DNA of 64,000 bases, taken from NCBI RefSeq assembly GCF_900185645.1, contig NZ_FYAM01000023.1:806001-870000 (forward strand), written 5' to 3'. The number at the start of each line of letters is the position of its first letter. Positions within the stretch are counted from its first letter, which is position 1. Shown here piece by piece: positions 1 to 8,096 of this stretch. This stretch comes from Clostridium sp. BSD9I1. Lineage in GTDB: Bacteria; Bacillota; Clostridia; Clostridiales; Clostridiaceae. Under the pieces are notes generated by a model. That model had not been told where the DNA came from. It saw nothing but the letters and a program-made list of their open reading frames with translations, and did not search any database. Both the position numbers and the translations under genes were made by a program.

Positions 1-469
1 CTATGCCTTCTCTATGAAAGCCTGACTTTTCTAATACTCGCATTGAACCAATATTTCTTAACATTACACCTGCCTCAACACGATGCAGGTGTAATTCATT
101 AAACGCAAATTCTACTGCTAAAGAAACTGCTTCCGTGGTATATCCTCTACCATTATATTGTTTGTCCAACGAATAACCAATTAAACATTTTTGGAGTGAG
201 CCTCGATATATGTGATACAAGGATACATCGCCAACCAATTTCCCGTTATCTTCTAAAAATATACCAAAAGAATAATTTTTATCTTCTTCTCTTTGCTTTA
301 CAGAATTGGCGATATATTTACGTTTTGAATCAAGTGTGTAAAAGTCATCACCAAAAGTTGGGGAATACTTCTGAAAAAACTCACCGTTTCTTAAATGCAA
401 ATCGAGTAAAGATTCTGCATCTGCATCTTGAAAAAAGCGAATAAAAATTTTGTTATCCATAAGACCCAT
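1..469 (-). CDS. GNAT family N-acetyltransferase (partial, C-terminus beyond window)
   Basis: About 156 codons are visible and the reading frame leaves the window at its left edge, so the C-terminus is missing. The product looks like a RimJ/RimL-type GNAT acetyltransferase: an N-terminal half with FLRNGEFF-like helix and strand, a central strand VGDVSLY, the acetyl-CoA loop region DKQYNGRGYTTEAV (matching the Q/R-x-x-G-x-G/A motif) and the closing RVLEKSGFHREG segment typical of the fold. The acetylated substrate cannot be named. Start ATG 469 is preceded by GGAGGT at the right spacing; an in-frame ATG nine bases further in is an alternative. It follows a hairpin terminator, so it is probably transcribed alone. 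Confidence 0.85.
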   Translation of the reverse strand, partial: MGLMDNKIFIRFFQDADAESLLDLHLRNGEFFQKYSPTFGDDFYTLDSKRKYIANSVKQREEDKNYSFGIFLEDNGKLVGDVSLYHIYRGSLQKCLIGYSLDKQYNGRGYTTEAVSLAVEFAFNELHLHRVEAGVMLRNIGSMRVLEKSGFHREGI

Positions 470-494
470 ATTAATTTTACCTCCTGTATATAAA

Positions 495-543
495 ACCTCC
501 TTGTGACACTATTTTCTCAGTTCATTAATTCACAAGGAGGTTA
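495..543. terminator. Hairpin, probable bidirectional terminator
   Basis: Two perfect 13-bp arms (495-507 and 531-543) enclose a 23-nt loop. An A-rich/T-rich tract lies on both sides (ATTTTTT on the plus side, TTTTAT on the minus side). It separates the 51-residue gene at 589-744 from the acetyltransferase gene downstream on the same strand. Confidence 0.55.
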
Positions 544-588
544 TTTTTTCATTATTAAATTTTTACTACTTAAGCTTTATATTCTTTT

Positions 589-744
589 CTAATCCATATC
601 ATTATTGTCATTAGAATTTATATTCTCATCTGTATACACATAGTTTCCATTAAGCTGAGTTTTTTTCATTTCATTAAGTTTATTATTGATTTGTTTTACT
701 TCTGATTGGATATTTAACAATACATCTTTTATATCTTTATCCAT
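589..744 (-). CDS. Small acidic helical protein, 51 residues, unknown
   Basis: A short frame preceded by AAAGGAGATGG, a strong ribosome binding site 7-8 bases before ATG 744. The predicted product starts MDKDIKDVLLNIQSEVKQIN and continues as a charged amphipathic helix with hydrophobic residues in heptad-like spacing (V8, L9, I11, V16, I19, L23, M26), followed by an Asn/Asp-rich tail. This suggests a small coiled-coil or partner-binding peptide. No family is recognised. It is listed because the binding site, codon use and a terminator-like hairpin 45 bases downstream all fit a real small gene. Confidence 0.5.
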   Translation of the reverse strand: MDKDIKDVLLNIQSEVKQINNKLNEMKKTQLNGNYVYTDENINSNDNNDMD

Positions 745-823
745 TTAATCCATCTCCTTTCATAGAATAGTTTTTTCTAAGGAGCTGGTTTTATTCAATA
801 AATATATAACTCTCATTGCTTAT

Positions 824-1222
824 TTATTTTACTTCTTCTAATTCAATAACATATTTACTATTTGGAAGATATCTTAACTTATAATTCTTATCCTTATGAA
901 TTTTATTGAACCAGGGATTATAATAATAAGTCTCTCCCTCTAGTACAAATGATGGAGTTGTACCCTTTGATTTAGTATTAACATTGCTGCACTCTCCACT
1001 AGTAGTTTTGTAATCTTTATTCATATAATAACTAACATCTTTGAAACGGGGCTTTAGTACATGGTTATAGGAGTAAGCTGTCCAAATCATAAGTAAAGGA
1101 ATAAAAATTATTAAAAATAAATATTTCTTCTTATTCCTCTCCTTTATTAAAAATATTAAAAATGCAATTACCCAAAAAAACGCAAAAAATATTTGAAATA
1201 ATGTATCTATTATAAAATCCAT
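824..1222 (-). CDS. Hypothetical membrane protein, 132 residues
   Basis: Two closely spaced hydrophobic segments (about residues 3-22 and 30-48, separated by KERNKKK) are followed by a polar C-terminal domain with many Tyr and Lys residues, likely outside the cell. The C-terminal part, with a GETYYYNPWF turn and a closing LRYLPNSKYV strand, resembles small extracytoplasmic beta domains such as those in DUF3592-type proteins, but this is a weak resemblance. ATG 1222 was chosen because the hydrophobic segment begins directly there; the frame is open upstream to 1303, and an ATG at 1264 with GGAG four bases ahead is a possible alternative. No function can be assigned. Confidence 0.6.
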   Translation of the reverse strand: MDFIIDTLFQIFFAFFWVIAFLIFLIKERNKKKYLFLIIFIPLLMIWTAYSYNHVLKPRFKDVSYYMNKDYKTTSGECSNVNTKSKGTTPSFVLEGETYYYNPWFNKIHKDKNYKLRYLPNSKYVIELEEVK

Positions 1223-1392
1223 ATGTTTCACATTCCCTTTACTAAAAACTTTCCATATATTCATTTTACTCCAAACACTTCTTATTATCAAAATAAATCT
1301 CATGTTTTAAATTTTGAGTATCAAAACTATATATTCACTAATACTAATAAAAAGCTCACTAAACATATATTAAAGTAAACTGGAGGTAAATC

Positions 1393-1998
1393 ATGAGCAA
1401 AGTACTGTATATCAAAGCAAATGCAAAATCAGAAGAACTTTCTAGAACCTTTAAGATTTCCGAAAGCTTCATTGAAGCATATAAGGAAACTCATGCTGAA
1501 GATGAGATTATTACATTAGATTTGTATAATGAAGGAATAGATTTTCTTCCAAAAGGAAACCTTGACACTGTGAATAAGCCAAAAGAAGGAATAGATAAGA
1601 ATCATCCAATATTAAAGTATGCATATCAGTTTTCAGAAGCAGATAAGTATGTAATTGCAGAGCCATTATGGAATTTAGGTATTCCAGCTATCCTTAAAGC
1701 TTACATCGACTATATTTCTGCTAATGGAATTACATTTAAGTATACTGAGTCAGGTCCTGTAGGCTTATGTAAAGGAAAAAAAGCAATTAATATTACTTCA
1801 AGAGGTGGAAATTATGATACTGAACCTTCTGCCTCCTTTGAGATGGGTGATAGATATTTAAAAGCTATATTTGCTTTTTTGGGTATAACTGATTTTACAA
1901 CCATATCAGCTGACGGCCTAGATGTTGCTGGGAATGATGCTGATAAAATTATTGAAGAAGCCATAATGGTAGCTGAAACAACAGCAAGAAATTTTTAA
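1393..1998 (+). CDS. azoR: FMN-dependent NADH:quinone oxidoreductase / azoreductase
   Basis: 201 residues, the normal size for the AzoR (AcpD) family of flavodoxin-like homodimers that use NADH and bound FMN for two-electron reduction of quinones and, adventitiously, azo dyes. Recognisable pieces are the N-terminal strand KVLYIKANA, the segment EPLWNLGIPAILKAYIDYI (about residues 95-113), which corresponds to the family's P-x-W/Y-N-x-x-x-P-x-x-LK-x-Y-x-D motif, and SRGGNYD (about 136-142). ATG 1393 follows GGAGG at 7-base spacing. It stands alone, ending in a strong hairpin terminator shared with the convergent ktrA gene. Likely role: quinone or electrophile detoxification in the cytoplasm. 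Confidence 0.9.
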   Translation: MSKVLYIKANAKSEELSRTFKISESFIEAYKETHAEDEIITLDLYNEGIDFLPKGNLDTVNKPKEGIDKNHPILKYAYQFSEADKYVIAEPLWNLGIPAILKAYIDYISANGITFKYTESGPVGLCKGKKAINITSRGGNYDTEPSASFEMGDRYLKAIFAFLGITDFTTISADGLDVAGNDADKIIEEAIMVAETTARNF

Positions 1999-2020
1999 TC
2001 ATCTTATAATAACTAAAAGT

Positions 2021-2073
2021 AAAAAGGGGCTTCTCAAAATTCACAGATATGTATTTTGAGAAGCCCCTTTTAC
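2021..2073. terminator. Strong bidirectional terminator between azoR and ktrA
   Basis: An 18-bp stem (2023-2040 with 2053-2070) containing AGGGGCTTCTC, flanked by A5 on the left and T4 on the right, so it can act in both directions for the two convergent genes. Confidence 0.85.
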
Positions 2074-2084
2074 CTATTTCTACC

Positions 2085-2099
2085 AGGGGCCTGACCCCT
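2085..2099. repeat. Short palindrome AGGGGCCTGACCCCT over the ktrA stop codon
   Basis: A 15-base palindrome with 5-bp arms (AGGGG/CCCCT) that overlaps the TAG stop of ktrA (2098-2100). Read on the minus strand it is followed by TGGTAG. It is not the same as the 26-nt repeat found elsewhere in the window, but it shares the habit of sitting exactly on a stop codon. It may be a second REP-like motif; only one copy is seen here. Confidence 0.4.
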
Positions 2100-2754
2100 A
2101 TGTTAGGGTTTGTATTATGCTTAATTCATTAGAGCCGCCTATAATTATAAGCGTGTCATTTGGCTCAATCTGCTCATCAGCGCTAGGAGACATAGTCACA
2201 ATATTATCTCTTTTTATAGCCATAATATTAATACCATAATTTGATCTTATATCAAGTTCTCCTAAAGTCTTACCATGCCACTTTTCAGGGCTTATAATTT
2301 CAATAATGCTGTATTCTGGAGATAATTCAATATGATCTAGTATACTAGTAGAGATAAGATTATAAGCTACTCTTGTTCCCATATCTCTTTCTGGGAGAAC
2401 AACTCTGTCTGCCCCTATCTTATTTAATACCTTAGCATGAAGACTGTTTTGAGCCTTTACAACTATATATTTTATTCCTAATTCCTTAAGAAGTATAGTA
2501 ACCATGATACTTGACTGCATGCTTGAACCAGTAGCTACGATTGCCACATCAAAGTTTCCTATTCCTACACTTCTTAAAGACTTTTCATCTGTTGCATCCA
2601 TTTGAATTGCATGAGTAACATGATGAGAAATTTCTTGTATGGAAGTTTCATCCAAATCAATCACTAAAACATCTTTACCAATGGTATACAATGTTTTAGC
2701 TACAGATGATCCAAACCTTCCCAAACCTATTACTACATATTGCTTCTTTTTCAT
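2098..2754 (-). CDS. ktrA: KtrA, regulatory RCK subunit of potassium uptake system
   Basis: 218 residues, close to the usual 220. An N-terminal RCK_N Rossmann domain shows VIGLGRFGSSVAKTL with the nucleotide-binding G10-x-G12-x-x-G15 and the acidic VIDLDE end of strand 2; an RCK_C domain (about residues 135-218) follows. KtrA rings bind ATP/ADP, and in related proteins c-di-AMP, and gate the KtrB channel from the cytoplasmic side. ATG 2754 was preferred over the upstream in-frame ATG 2775 because GAGGAG lies nine bases ahead of it; the two genes are then separated by 13 bases. It is the second gene of a ktrBA operon. Confidence 0.93.
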   Translation of the reverse strand: MKKKQYVVIGLGRFGSSVAKTLYTIGKDVLVIDLDETSIQEISHHVTHAIQMDATDEKSLRSVGIGNFDVAIVATGSSMQSSIMVTILLKELGIKYIVVKAQNSLHAKVLNKIGADRVVLPERDMGTRVAYNLISTSILDHIELSPEYSIIEIISPEKWHGKTLGELDIRSNYGINIMAIKRDNIVTMSPSADEQIEPNDTLIIIGGSNELSIIQTLT

Positions 2755-2767
2755 TACTCTAATCTCC

Positions 2768-4114
2768 TCATCCAACTAAAATCTTATCTTCTGGATATCT
2801 AATTTGATTGTTTCTTTTAACCTTTGTAAATGCTAAAGCTACAGTAAGTGGTCCTAGTCTACCACTATACATAGTGAATATTAGTATTAACTTTCCTATG
2901 GAACTTAGCTTTGTTGTAAGTCCTAGTGACAGACCAACAGTTCCAAAAGCAGAAGTTACTTCATAAAAAATATATTCAAAAGATTGTCCTACCTCAGAAA
3001 TCGACAATAACATAGTTACTACAACAATAAGAGTTGATGCAAGCGTAGTGATTACAAAGGACTTGCGAACAATATCACCTGCAATTCTCTTTTGAAAAAC
3101 TTCTGTATCATCCTTGCCTTTAATTGCAGATATTATACTTAACACTATAATACTAAAAGTAGTTGTTTTTATTCCTCCCGCAGTAGATCCTGATGACCCT
3201 CCAATAAACATTAATATTGTTGTTAAAAAACGACCTGGCATAGTCATATCTGAAGTAGATATTGAGTTAAATCCTGCAGTCCTAGGAGTTACAGACGCAA
3301 ATAGTGAATTTACTAATTTACCTTTTAAACTCATAGCTCCCAAAGTATCTGGATTACTAAATTCAAATAACATCATCAATATCCAACCTGCAGATAGCAA
3401 CGCAGTGGTAGTAACTATTACAATTTTTGTGTGTAACGATAATTTATTAATGCTTCTATAATTGTATATTTCCGTCCATACTGAAAATCCCAATCCTCCT
3501 ATAATTATAAGCACTGCTATTGTAAATATCACTACTGCGTTCTCTGAGAAAGACGTTAAACTTGTAAACCCTCCCATTAAATCAAACCCTGCATTACAAA
3601 AGGCAGATACAGAATGAAAAACACTATAGTAAATCCCCTTTCCCAAGCCATATATATGAATAAATTGAGTAGATAAAAGTAACGCTCCCATAAATTGAAT
3701 TGAAAATGTAAAACCTAATATATACTTTACCATTTTTACAATACCTTCCAGATTTGAGCTATTTATTGCTTCCTGCATCACTAGTCTTTCGCTCAGCGTT
3801 ATTTTCCTTCCAAGTATCAATGCTATCAATGCAGCAAAAGACATAAAGCCAAGTCCACCAATCTCAATCAATAAAAGTATCACTGTTTTCCCAAAATAAT
3901 TCCAATGTGTTCCTGTATCTAAAGTTACAAGTCCTGTAACACAAACAGCAGAAGTTGATGTAAAAAGACTATCTATAAATGCTGTTCCCCTGCCATCTGC
4001 AGAGGAAATAGGCAAAGATAAAAGTATGGCTCCTATAAATATAACAATGGCAAATCCTATCGCTAATATTCGAACTGGTATCAATTTAACATTTTTAGCT
4101 ATTCTAATTTGCAT
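2768..4114 (-). CDS. ktrB: KtrB, potassium translocating membrane subunit
   Basis: 448 residues with about eight membrane spans in four M1-P-M2 units, as expected for the Trk/Ktr/HKT superfamily. The four selectivity-filter loops can be read in order: SAVCVTGL, SAFCNAGFD, GSSGSTAGGIK and SAFGTVGLSLG, each with the conserved glycine. The third unit is followed by the Gly/Ser-rich SSGSTAGG segment used as an intramembrane gate. KtrB moves K+ (usually with Na+) into the cell and depends on KtrA. It starts at ATG 4114 and is read ahead of ktrA. No c-di-AMP riboswitch was found upstream. Confidence 0.93.
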   Translation of the reverse strand: MQIRIAKNVKLIPVRILAIGFAIVIFIGAILLSLPISSADGRGTAFIDSLFTSTSAVCVTGLVTLDTGTHWNYFGKTVILLLIEIGGLGFMSFAALIALILGRKITLSERLVMQEAINSSNLEGIVKMVKYILGFTFSIQFMGALLLSTQFIHIYGLGKGIYYSVFHSVSAFCNAGFDLMGGFTSLTSFSENAVVIFTIAVLIIIGGLGFSVWTEIYNYRSINKLSLHTKIVIVTTTALLSAGWILMMLFEFSNPDTLGAMSLKGKLVNSLFASVTPRTAGFNSISTSDMTMPGRFLTTILMFIGGSSGSTAGGIKTTTFSIIVLSIISAIKGKDDTEVFQKRIAGDIVRKSFVITTLASTLIVVVTMLLSISEVGQSFEYIFYEVTSAFGTVGLSLGLTTKLSSIGKLILIFTMYSGRLGPLTVALAFTKVKRNNQIRYPEDKILVG

Positions 4115-4426
4115 TTTATCTCTCCTTATAAGGAAAATCTTTGTTTTTTAATTTCTTCTTTTGTTTAACTTCATAAAAAAATAAATTCACCCCTATTTTT
4201 CTTATACTTCAACATATGAAATCTTAACATGGACATACCCTTCACTCAAACAACACATTTTTTCTTATCCTATATATTACTTAGTCATATAGACGATTAG
4301 TCTAATCCATCTTTTATATGCTTAGCTTTTCTCAAAAAAGCTATAAGTAATAATTTGAAAAATTGACTTTCAGATATTTAAAACTTATACTGAAAATAAA
4401 ATTAACTATAATTAGGTGATTAATTT
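4115..4426. other. Divergent intergenic region, ktrB / histidine kinase
   Basis: 312 bases without a gene. It holds the start regions of two divergent transcripts. On the plus strand a good sigma-A promoter is visible (listed separately). On the minus strand no clear promoter or riboswitch could be seen; the sequence is very AT-rich and low in complexity. Confidence 0.5.
4363..4391 (+). promoter_or_regulatory. Predicted sigma-A promoter of the kinase-regulator pair
   Basis: TTGACT (4363-4368), a 17-base spacer and TATACT (4386-4391), one mismatch to consensus in each box. The predicted start would give a leader of about 30 bases before the ATG at 4427. Confidence 0.65.
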
Positions 4427-6271
4427 ATGTTTAAAACATTAAAATTCAAGATGGCAATGGTTTATCTTATACTTGTATCAACTACAGCAATAGTAGGTGG
4501 TATTTCTTTCCTAAATATATACACTTTAAATAAGTCCATTAATGGGCTGATGGTTAATAATTATAAAAGTATAAGTGCAACTGCAAATATGCTTGAGGTA
4601 CTTAATGAACAGAATAGCCAAATTTATAACTATATATATGTAAACCCTACATCCAGCATCGATAATATTCATAAAAATATAAATATATTTTATCAGTGGT
4701 ACAATCTAGAATTTAATAATATTACTGAGGATAGTGAAAAAGAATTAGTAGCAAGCATTAACAATAATTACTCAACCTATCTGAGACTTTTTTCTCAAAT
4801 TCAGGAGACTAAAAATTTGCAGGGAATTGAAGCAGCTTCTAAATACTATAATGATAATTTACTTCCTGTTTTTAATTCACTAAAAAAGGACTTAAAGCAG
4901 CTGTCTTTCATCAATGAAAAAGCAATGTTTAAGAATAAAGAAGTTGTAACTAAAGATGCTCATAAATCTCTTGACACCATTATATTCTTGTCTGTAGTAT
5001 CTGTTCTTGGCGGCTTTATATTATCAAGATATTCCATAAAAAGAACTTTAAAACCTATTTACTCCTTAAGAGAAACAATGAAAGCAATAAAGGAAGGTAA
5101 TTTATCACAGCAAGCTCCAATTATATCTGAAGATGAAATAGGCGAACTTACAATAGAATTTAATAATATGACTGATCGTATTCACAAATTGGAGGAGAGT
5201 AATATTGGAAAGCTTCTTACAGAAAAGACTAAATCTGATGCTATCATAAAGAGTATTTCTGATCCCCTCATTGTTTTAGATAGTAATTATAAAATAATAC
5301 GTATTAATATGGCATGTGAAAAATTCTTTAACATTGAAGAGGCAAGTTCAATTAATAAATATTTTCTTGAAGTTATCAGAAGCGGAGAACTATTTGATTT
5401 TATTTATAACTCTTCAAAGCCAGACAGTATGAATTCTTCCCAAAAAATTATTTATTTTAATATTGATGAAGAGGATTATTACTTTAATATTATTGTGTCC
5501 ATAGTTAGAGATACTGAAGCAAAGATAACCGGAATAATAATTTTGCTCCAAAATGTAACAAATTTAAAGCAGCTAGAGCAAATAAAAAGCGACTTTATAT
5601 CTACTATCTCACATGAATTTAAAACTCCTCTTACCTCAATTATGATTGGTGCCAGTCTTATTCTTGACGAGAGCATTGGCAGCCTAAATGAAGGTCAACA
5701 TCAAATAATTAACACAATACAAGAGGATGGCGAAAAGTTAAATACTCTAGTAAATAATTTGCTTCAGCTTTCAAAACTGGAATGCAGTGAGTCAATTTTT
5801 AATATAATGCCTTGTTCTATAACTAGTCTTGTAAATAATGCAATATCAGATTTTTATGAGCAGGCTTGCAGCGCTAAAATAAATTTACACTATACATCCA
5901 AGGAAAATCTTCCTTATATTAGCGCTGATCCAGAAAAAATAAGTTGGGTATTAAATAATCTTATATCTAACGCTTTAAAATACACTCAAGCTGGAGGTAA
6001 TATAATACTAAATACTTTCACCAAGCAAAATAGCATGTATGTATCTGTGAGTGATACAGGTTCAGGAATACCTGAGGAATACCATGAAGAAATCTTCAAC
6101 CGCTTCGTACAGGTAAGGGGTGAAAACTCTGATGTTAAGGGCACAGGACTTGGTCTCGCTATAGCTAAAGAAATCGTTAAAGCTCATGGTGGAGAAATCT
6201 GGTGTGAAAGCAAATTGGGCTACGGAAGTGTATTTACTTTTACTCTACCTTTGGCAGTTGAGAAAATATAA
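4427..6271 (+). CDS. Membrane sensor histidine kinase (4HB-type sensor, HAMP, PAS, HisKA, HATPase)
   Basis: 614 residues. Order of parts: membrane span at about 8-30, an extracytoplasmic helical region (about 31-180) rich in Asn and Glu like four-helix-bundle sensors, a second span (about 184-203), a HAMP linker, a PAS domain (about 265-375), HisKA with the phospho-accepting His396 in ISHEFKTPLTS, and HATPase_c with N box NLISNALKY, G1 DTGSGIPEE and G2 GTGLGLAIA. Class I kinase that should phosphorylate the regulator encoded 19 bases downstream. The ribosome binding site AGGTGA is weak. The signal sensed is unknown; being divergent from ktrBA could mean a link to ion or envelope status, which is inference only. 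Confidence 0.9.
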   Translation: MFKTLKFKMAMVYLILVSTTAIVGGISFLNIYTLNKSINGLMVNNYKSISATANMLEVLNEQNSQIYNYIYVNPTSSIDNIHKNINIFYQWYNLEFNNITEDSEKELVASINNNYSTYLRLFSQIQETKNLQGIEAASKYYNDNLLPVFNSLKKDLKQLSFINEKAMFKNKEVVTKDAHKSLDTIIFLSVVSVLGGFILSRYSIKRTLKPIYSLRETMKAIKEGNLSQQAPIISEDEIGELTIEFNNMTDRIHKLEESNIGKLLTEKTKSDAIIKSISDPLIVLDSNYKIIRINMACEKFFNIEEASSINKYFLEVIRSGELFDFIYNSSKPDSMNSSQKIIYFNIDEEDYYFNIIVSIVRDTEAKITGIIILLQNVTNLKQLEQIKSDFISTISHEFKTPLTSIMIGASLILDESIGSLNEGQHQIINTIQEDGEKLNTLVNNLLQLSKLECSESIFNIMPCSITSLVNNAISDFYEQACSAKINLHYTSKENLPYISADPEKISWVLNNLISNALKYTQAGGNIILNTFTKQNSMYVSVSDTGSGIPEEYHEEIFNRFVQVRGENSDVKGTGLGLAIAKEIVKAHGGEIWCESKLGYGSVFTFTLPLAVEKI

Positions 6272-6290
6272 ACTTAGGGATGTGATATTT

Positions 6291-6866
6291 GTGAAAAAGG
6301 TCATTGTCATTGATGATACTAAAAATATTAGAAACTTACTAACAACTTGCCTTCAAATTAATGGTTACAAAGTATCTACAGCCAGCAGTGGTGAAGAAGC
6401 TCTTAATTTATTTCTTAAGGAGCATTTTGATTTAGCATTTTTAGATATCAAAATGCCAGAAATAAGCGGTACAGAAGTGCTGAGGAGAATAAGGCTGATG
6501 GGATTTGACCTTCCTGTAGTTATAATGACAGCCTTTGCAACAGTAAAAAATGCTGTAGAATGCACAAAGCTGGGTGCTGTTGCATATCTGCAAAAACCAT
6601 TCACATCAGATAAAGTTAAGACAGTTCTTGAGGAAATTAATCAATATACTGTCTGTGAAAAAAACGATGTAGAAAATAAACTTATTATAAGCAAAGAACT
6701 TCTTCAAAATGGAAAAATCGATGAAGCTTTTAGCTGCCTAAAGTCAATTCTCTCCATCAATCCCTCTTGTTCAGAGTGCTATGATTTAATTGGCAAGGTA
6801 CAGGAACTTAAAGGGAATTTTGAAGAAGCTAAAAAGTTTTATACTGCTGCTAATCAATTTAAATAA
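6291..6866 (+). CDS. Response regulator, REC domain plus TPR-like tail, no DNA-binding domain
   Basis: 191 residues. The receiver domain (about 1-118) shows the acidic pair VIDDTKN, the phospho-acceptor Asp in AFLDIKMPE, the conserved Thr in IMTAFAT and the Lys in LQKPF. Instead of an output DNA-binding domain, the last 65 residues read as a tetratricopeptide pair: a first helix pair around IDEAFSCLKSILSINP and a second around LKGNFEEAKKFYTAANQ. The output is therefore probably protein-protein binding. GTG 6291 was chosen because AGGGATG precedes it and the receiver begins immediately; an ATG far upstream would overlap the kinase. It forms an operon with the kinase and ends at a hairpin terminator. 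Confidence 0.88.
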   Translation: MKKVIVIDDTKNIRNLLTTCLQINGYKVSTASSGEEALNLFLKEHFDLAFLDIKMPEISGTEVLRRIRLMGFDLPVVIMTAFATVKNAVECTKLGAVAYLQKPFTSDKVKTVLEEINQYTVCEKNDVENKLIISKELLQNGKIDEAFSCLKSILSINPSCSECYDLIGKVQELKGNFEEAKKFYTAANQFK

Positions 6867-6883
6867 TCATTATTTATATTTTA

Positions 6884-6926
6884 AAGGCCTGCTAAAGCTT
6901 CATTAAAAGAAGCGGCAGGCCTTATT
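6884..6926 (+). terminator. Rho-independent terminator
   Basis: AAGGCCTGC (6884-6892) pairs with GCAGGCCTT (6915-6923), with an inner short stem of AGCTTC/GAAGC, followed by TTATTAATT. It ends the kinase-regulator operon. Confidence 0.8.
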
Positions 6927-6964
6927 AATTATTTTCAGAATATTTACAGTTTATTATTATAATG

Positions 6965-6993
6965 TTTACAATTTAAATTATTGATGCTATACT
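6965..6993 (+). promoter_or_regulatory. Predicted promoter of first terC gene
   Basis: TTTACA (6965-6970), 17-base spacer, TATACT (6988-6993) with an extended TG two bases before the -10 box. The leader to the TTG start is about 90 bases and shows no yybP-ykoY manganese riboswitch that I can recognise. Confidence 0.65.
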
Positions 6994-7091
6994 AAAACCT
7001 GATTGTCACATGACATCAGCTTTTTAGTAGTACAAGTCATAGTTATGTTTGATTATTTTTCAGTACTAAAAAATATTGGAGGGACTTTAAT

Positions 7092-7943
7092 TTGGAGACA
7101 AAACAAGCATTAAAATGGGTACTATTTTGGATTTGTGCCGCATTACTTTTTAACTTAGGAATTTATCTTACACTTGGTCAGCAAAAGGCTATAGAGTTTT
7201 TAGGCGGCTATGTTATTGAACAAAGTTTAAGCCTTGATAACTTATTTTTATTTATTCTTGTATTTTCTAGCTTTGGGATAAAGAAAGAATATCAAAGAAG
7301 AGTACTAAATTACGGAATAATGGGAGCAATTGTATTACGTTTAATATTTGTAGTGTTAGGAGTTGCGGTAGTTAGCAAATTCCATTGGGTACTATACATA
7401 TTTGGAGCCATACTAATTATAAGCGGCTTAAAAATGATGTTTAAACAAGAAGATGAAGAAGAGCATAACTTTAAGAATAATAAGCTGATAAAGCTTTTAA
7501 ATAAGATAATACCTATAACCGATGAACTTCATGGGGAGAAGTTCCTTGTGAAAATAAACAATGTGCTTCATGCTACTCCACTGCTTGCAATACTTGTAGT
7601 TATTGAAGGAACAGATATTTTATTTGCTATAGATTCTATTCCTGCAATATTTTCTATAACAACAGATTCATTTATAGTATATACATCAAATATGTTCGCT
7701 ATAATGGGTTTGAGAAGTCTTTACTTCTTACTTGTAAAAATAAATGATGCATTTAAATATGTAAAGTACGGCGTTGCGTTAATATTAGTATTTACAGGCA
7801 TAAAGCTTTGCATATTAATGTTCCATATTGAAATACAAGTTGCACTTTCTGTAGCAATAATATTTGCAATACTACTGGCTAGTGTGATATTTTCTATTAT
7901 GATGAAGAAAAACGAAGAAAGCCAAGTTGGTGCAGAATCATAA
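7092..7943 (+). CDS. TerC family integral membrane protein, copy 1
   Basis: 283 residues with seven to eight hydrophobic spans and the family's conserved intramembrane acidic residues: D49 in SLSLDNLF and E172, D175, D181 in IEGTDILFAIDS. TerC/Alx/YkoY proteins are thought to export manganese or to supply it to secreted enzymes; the tellurite-resistance label is historical, so metal handling is the best guess here. The start is TTG 7092, aligned with ATG of copy 2 and placed 8 bases after GGAGGG. Copy 2 lies 1 kb downstream and is about 85-90 percent identical by eye; copy 3 is at 24545. The stop codon is followed at once by an inverted pair of the 26-nt repeat. Confidence 0.9.
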   Translation: METKQALKWVLFWICAALLFNLGIYLTLGQQKAIEFLGGYVIEQSLSLDNLFLFILVFSSFGIKKEYQRRVLNYGIMGAIVLRLIFVVLGVAVVSKFHWVLYIFGAILIISGLKMMFKQEDEEEHNFKNNKLIKLLNKIIPITDELHGEKFLVKINNVLHATPLLAILVVIEGTDILFAIDSIPAIFSITTDSFIVYTSNMFAIMGLRSLYFLLVKINDAFKYVKYGVALILVFTGIKLCILMFHIEIQVALSVAIIFAILLASVIFSIMMKKNEESQVGAES

Positions 7944-8012
7944 AAAGTGCCACCCACGTGGCAAGTGGCAAGTTAATTAAAACTTGCCACTTGCCATGTG
8001 GGTGGCACTTTT
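7942..8012. repeat. Inverted pair of the 26-nt repeat, long hairpin (repeat locus 1)
   Basis: Left arm 7942-7974 (core 7947-7972 on the minus strand) and right arm 7981-8012 (core 7983-8008 on the plus strand) are complementary over about 32 bp, interrupted only by one G:T pair, around a 6-nt AT loop. A-tract before and T-tract after make it look like an oversized terminator for terC copy 1, whose TAA stop ends at 7943. Confidence 0.9.
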
Positions 8013-8022
8013 GGCAAATTAG

Positions 8023-8031
8023 TGCTATACT
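8023..8031 (+). promoter_or_regulatory. Extended -10 promoter of second terC gene
   Basis: TGCTATACT (8023-8031) is identical to the extended -10 of terC copy 1. The place where a -35 box would lie falls in the right arm of the repeat hairpin and has no good match to TTGACA, so this promoter would rely on the TGn extension. Confidence 0.45.
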
Positions 8032-8096
8032 AATAGTCGATTTAATTTTATATTTAGGCTACCTTTTAATACCAAATAATATGGGGGGAATCTAAT

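Noticed and set aside
3114-3461. 115-codon open frame antisense to ktrB
   Set aside because: It lies fully inside a clearly coding gene in another frame, has no ribosome binding site and gives a low-complexity product. Many similar antisense frames (for example 14612-15388, 19632-19913, 31697-32122, 44970-45341) were dropped for the same reason.
4115-4426. c-di-AMP (ydaO) riboswitch ahead of ktrB
   Set aside because: Expected for ktr genes in Bacillus, but no GC-rich conserved core is present in the intergenic region.
6994-7091. yybP-ykoY (manganese) riboswitch ahead of terC copy 1
   Set aside because: TerC genes often have one, but the conserved loop sequences and stems could not be found in this short AT-rich leader or ahead of copies 2 and 3.
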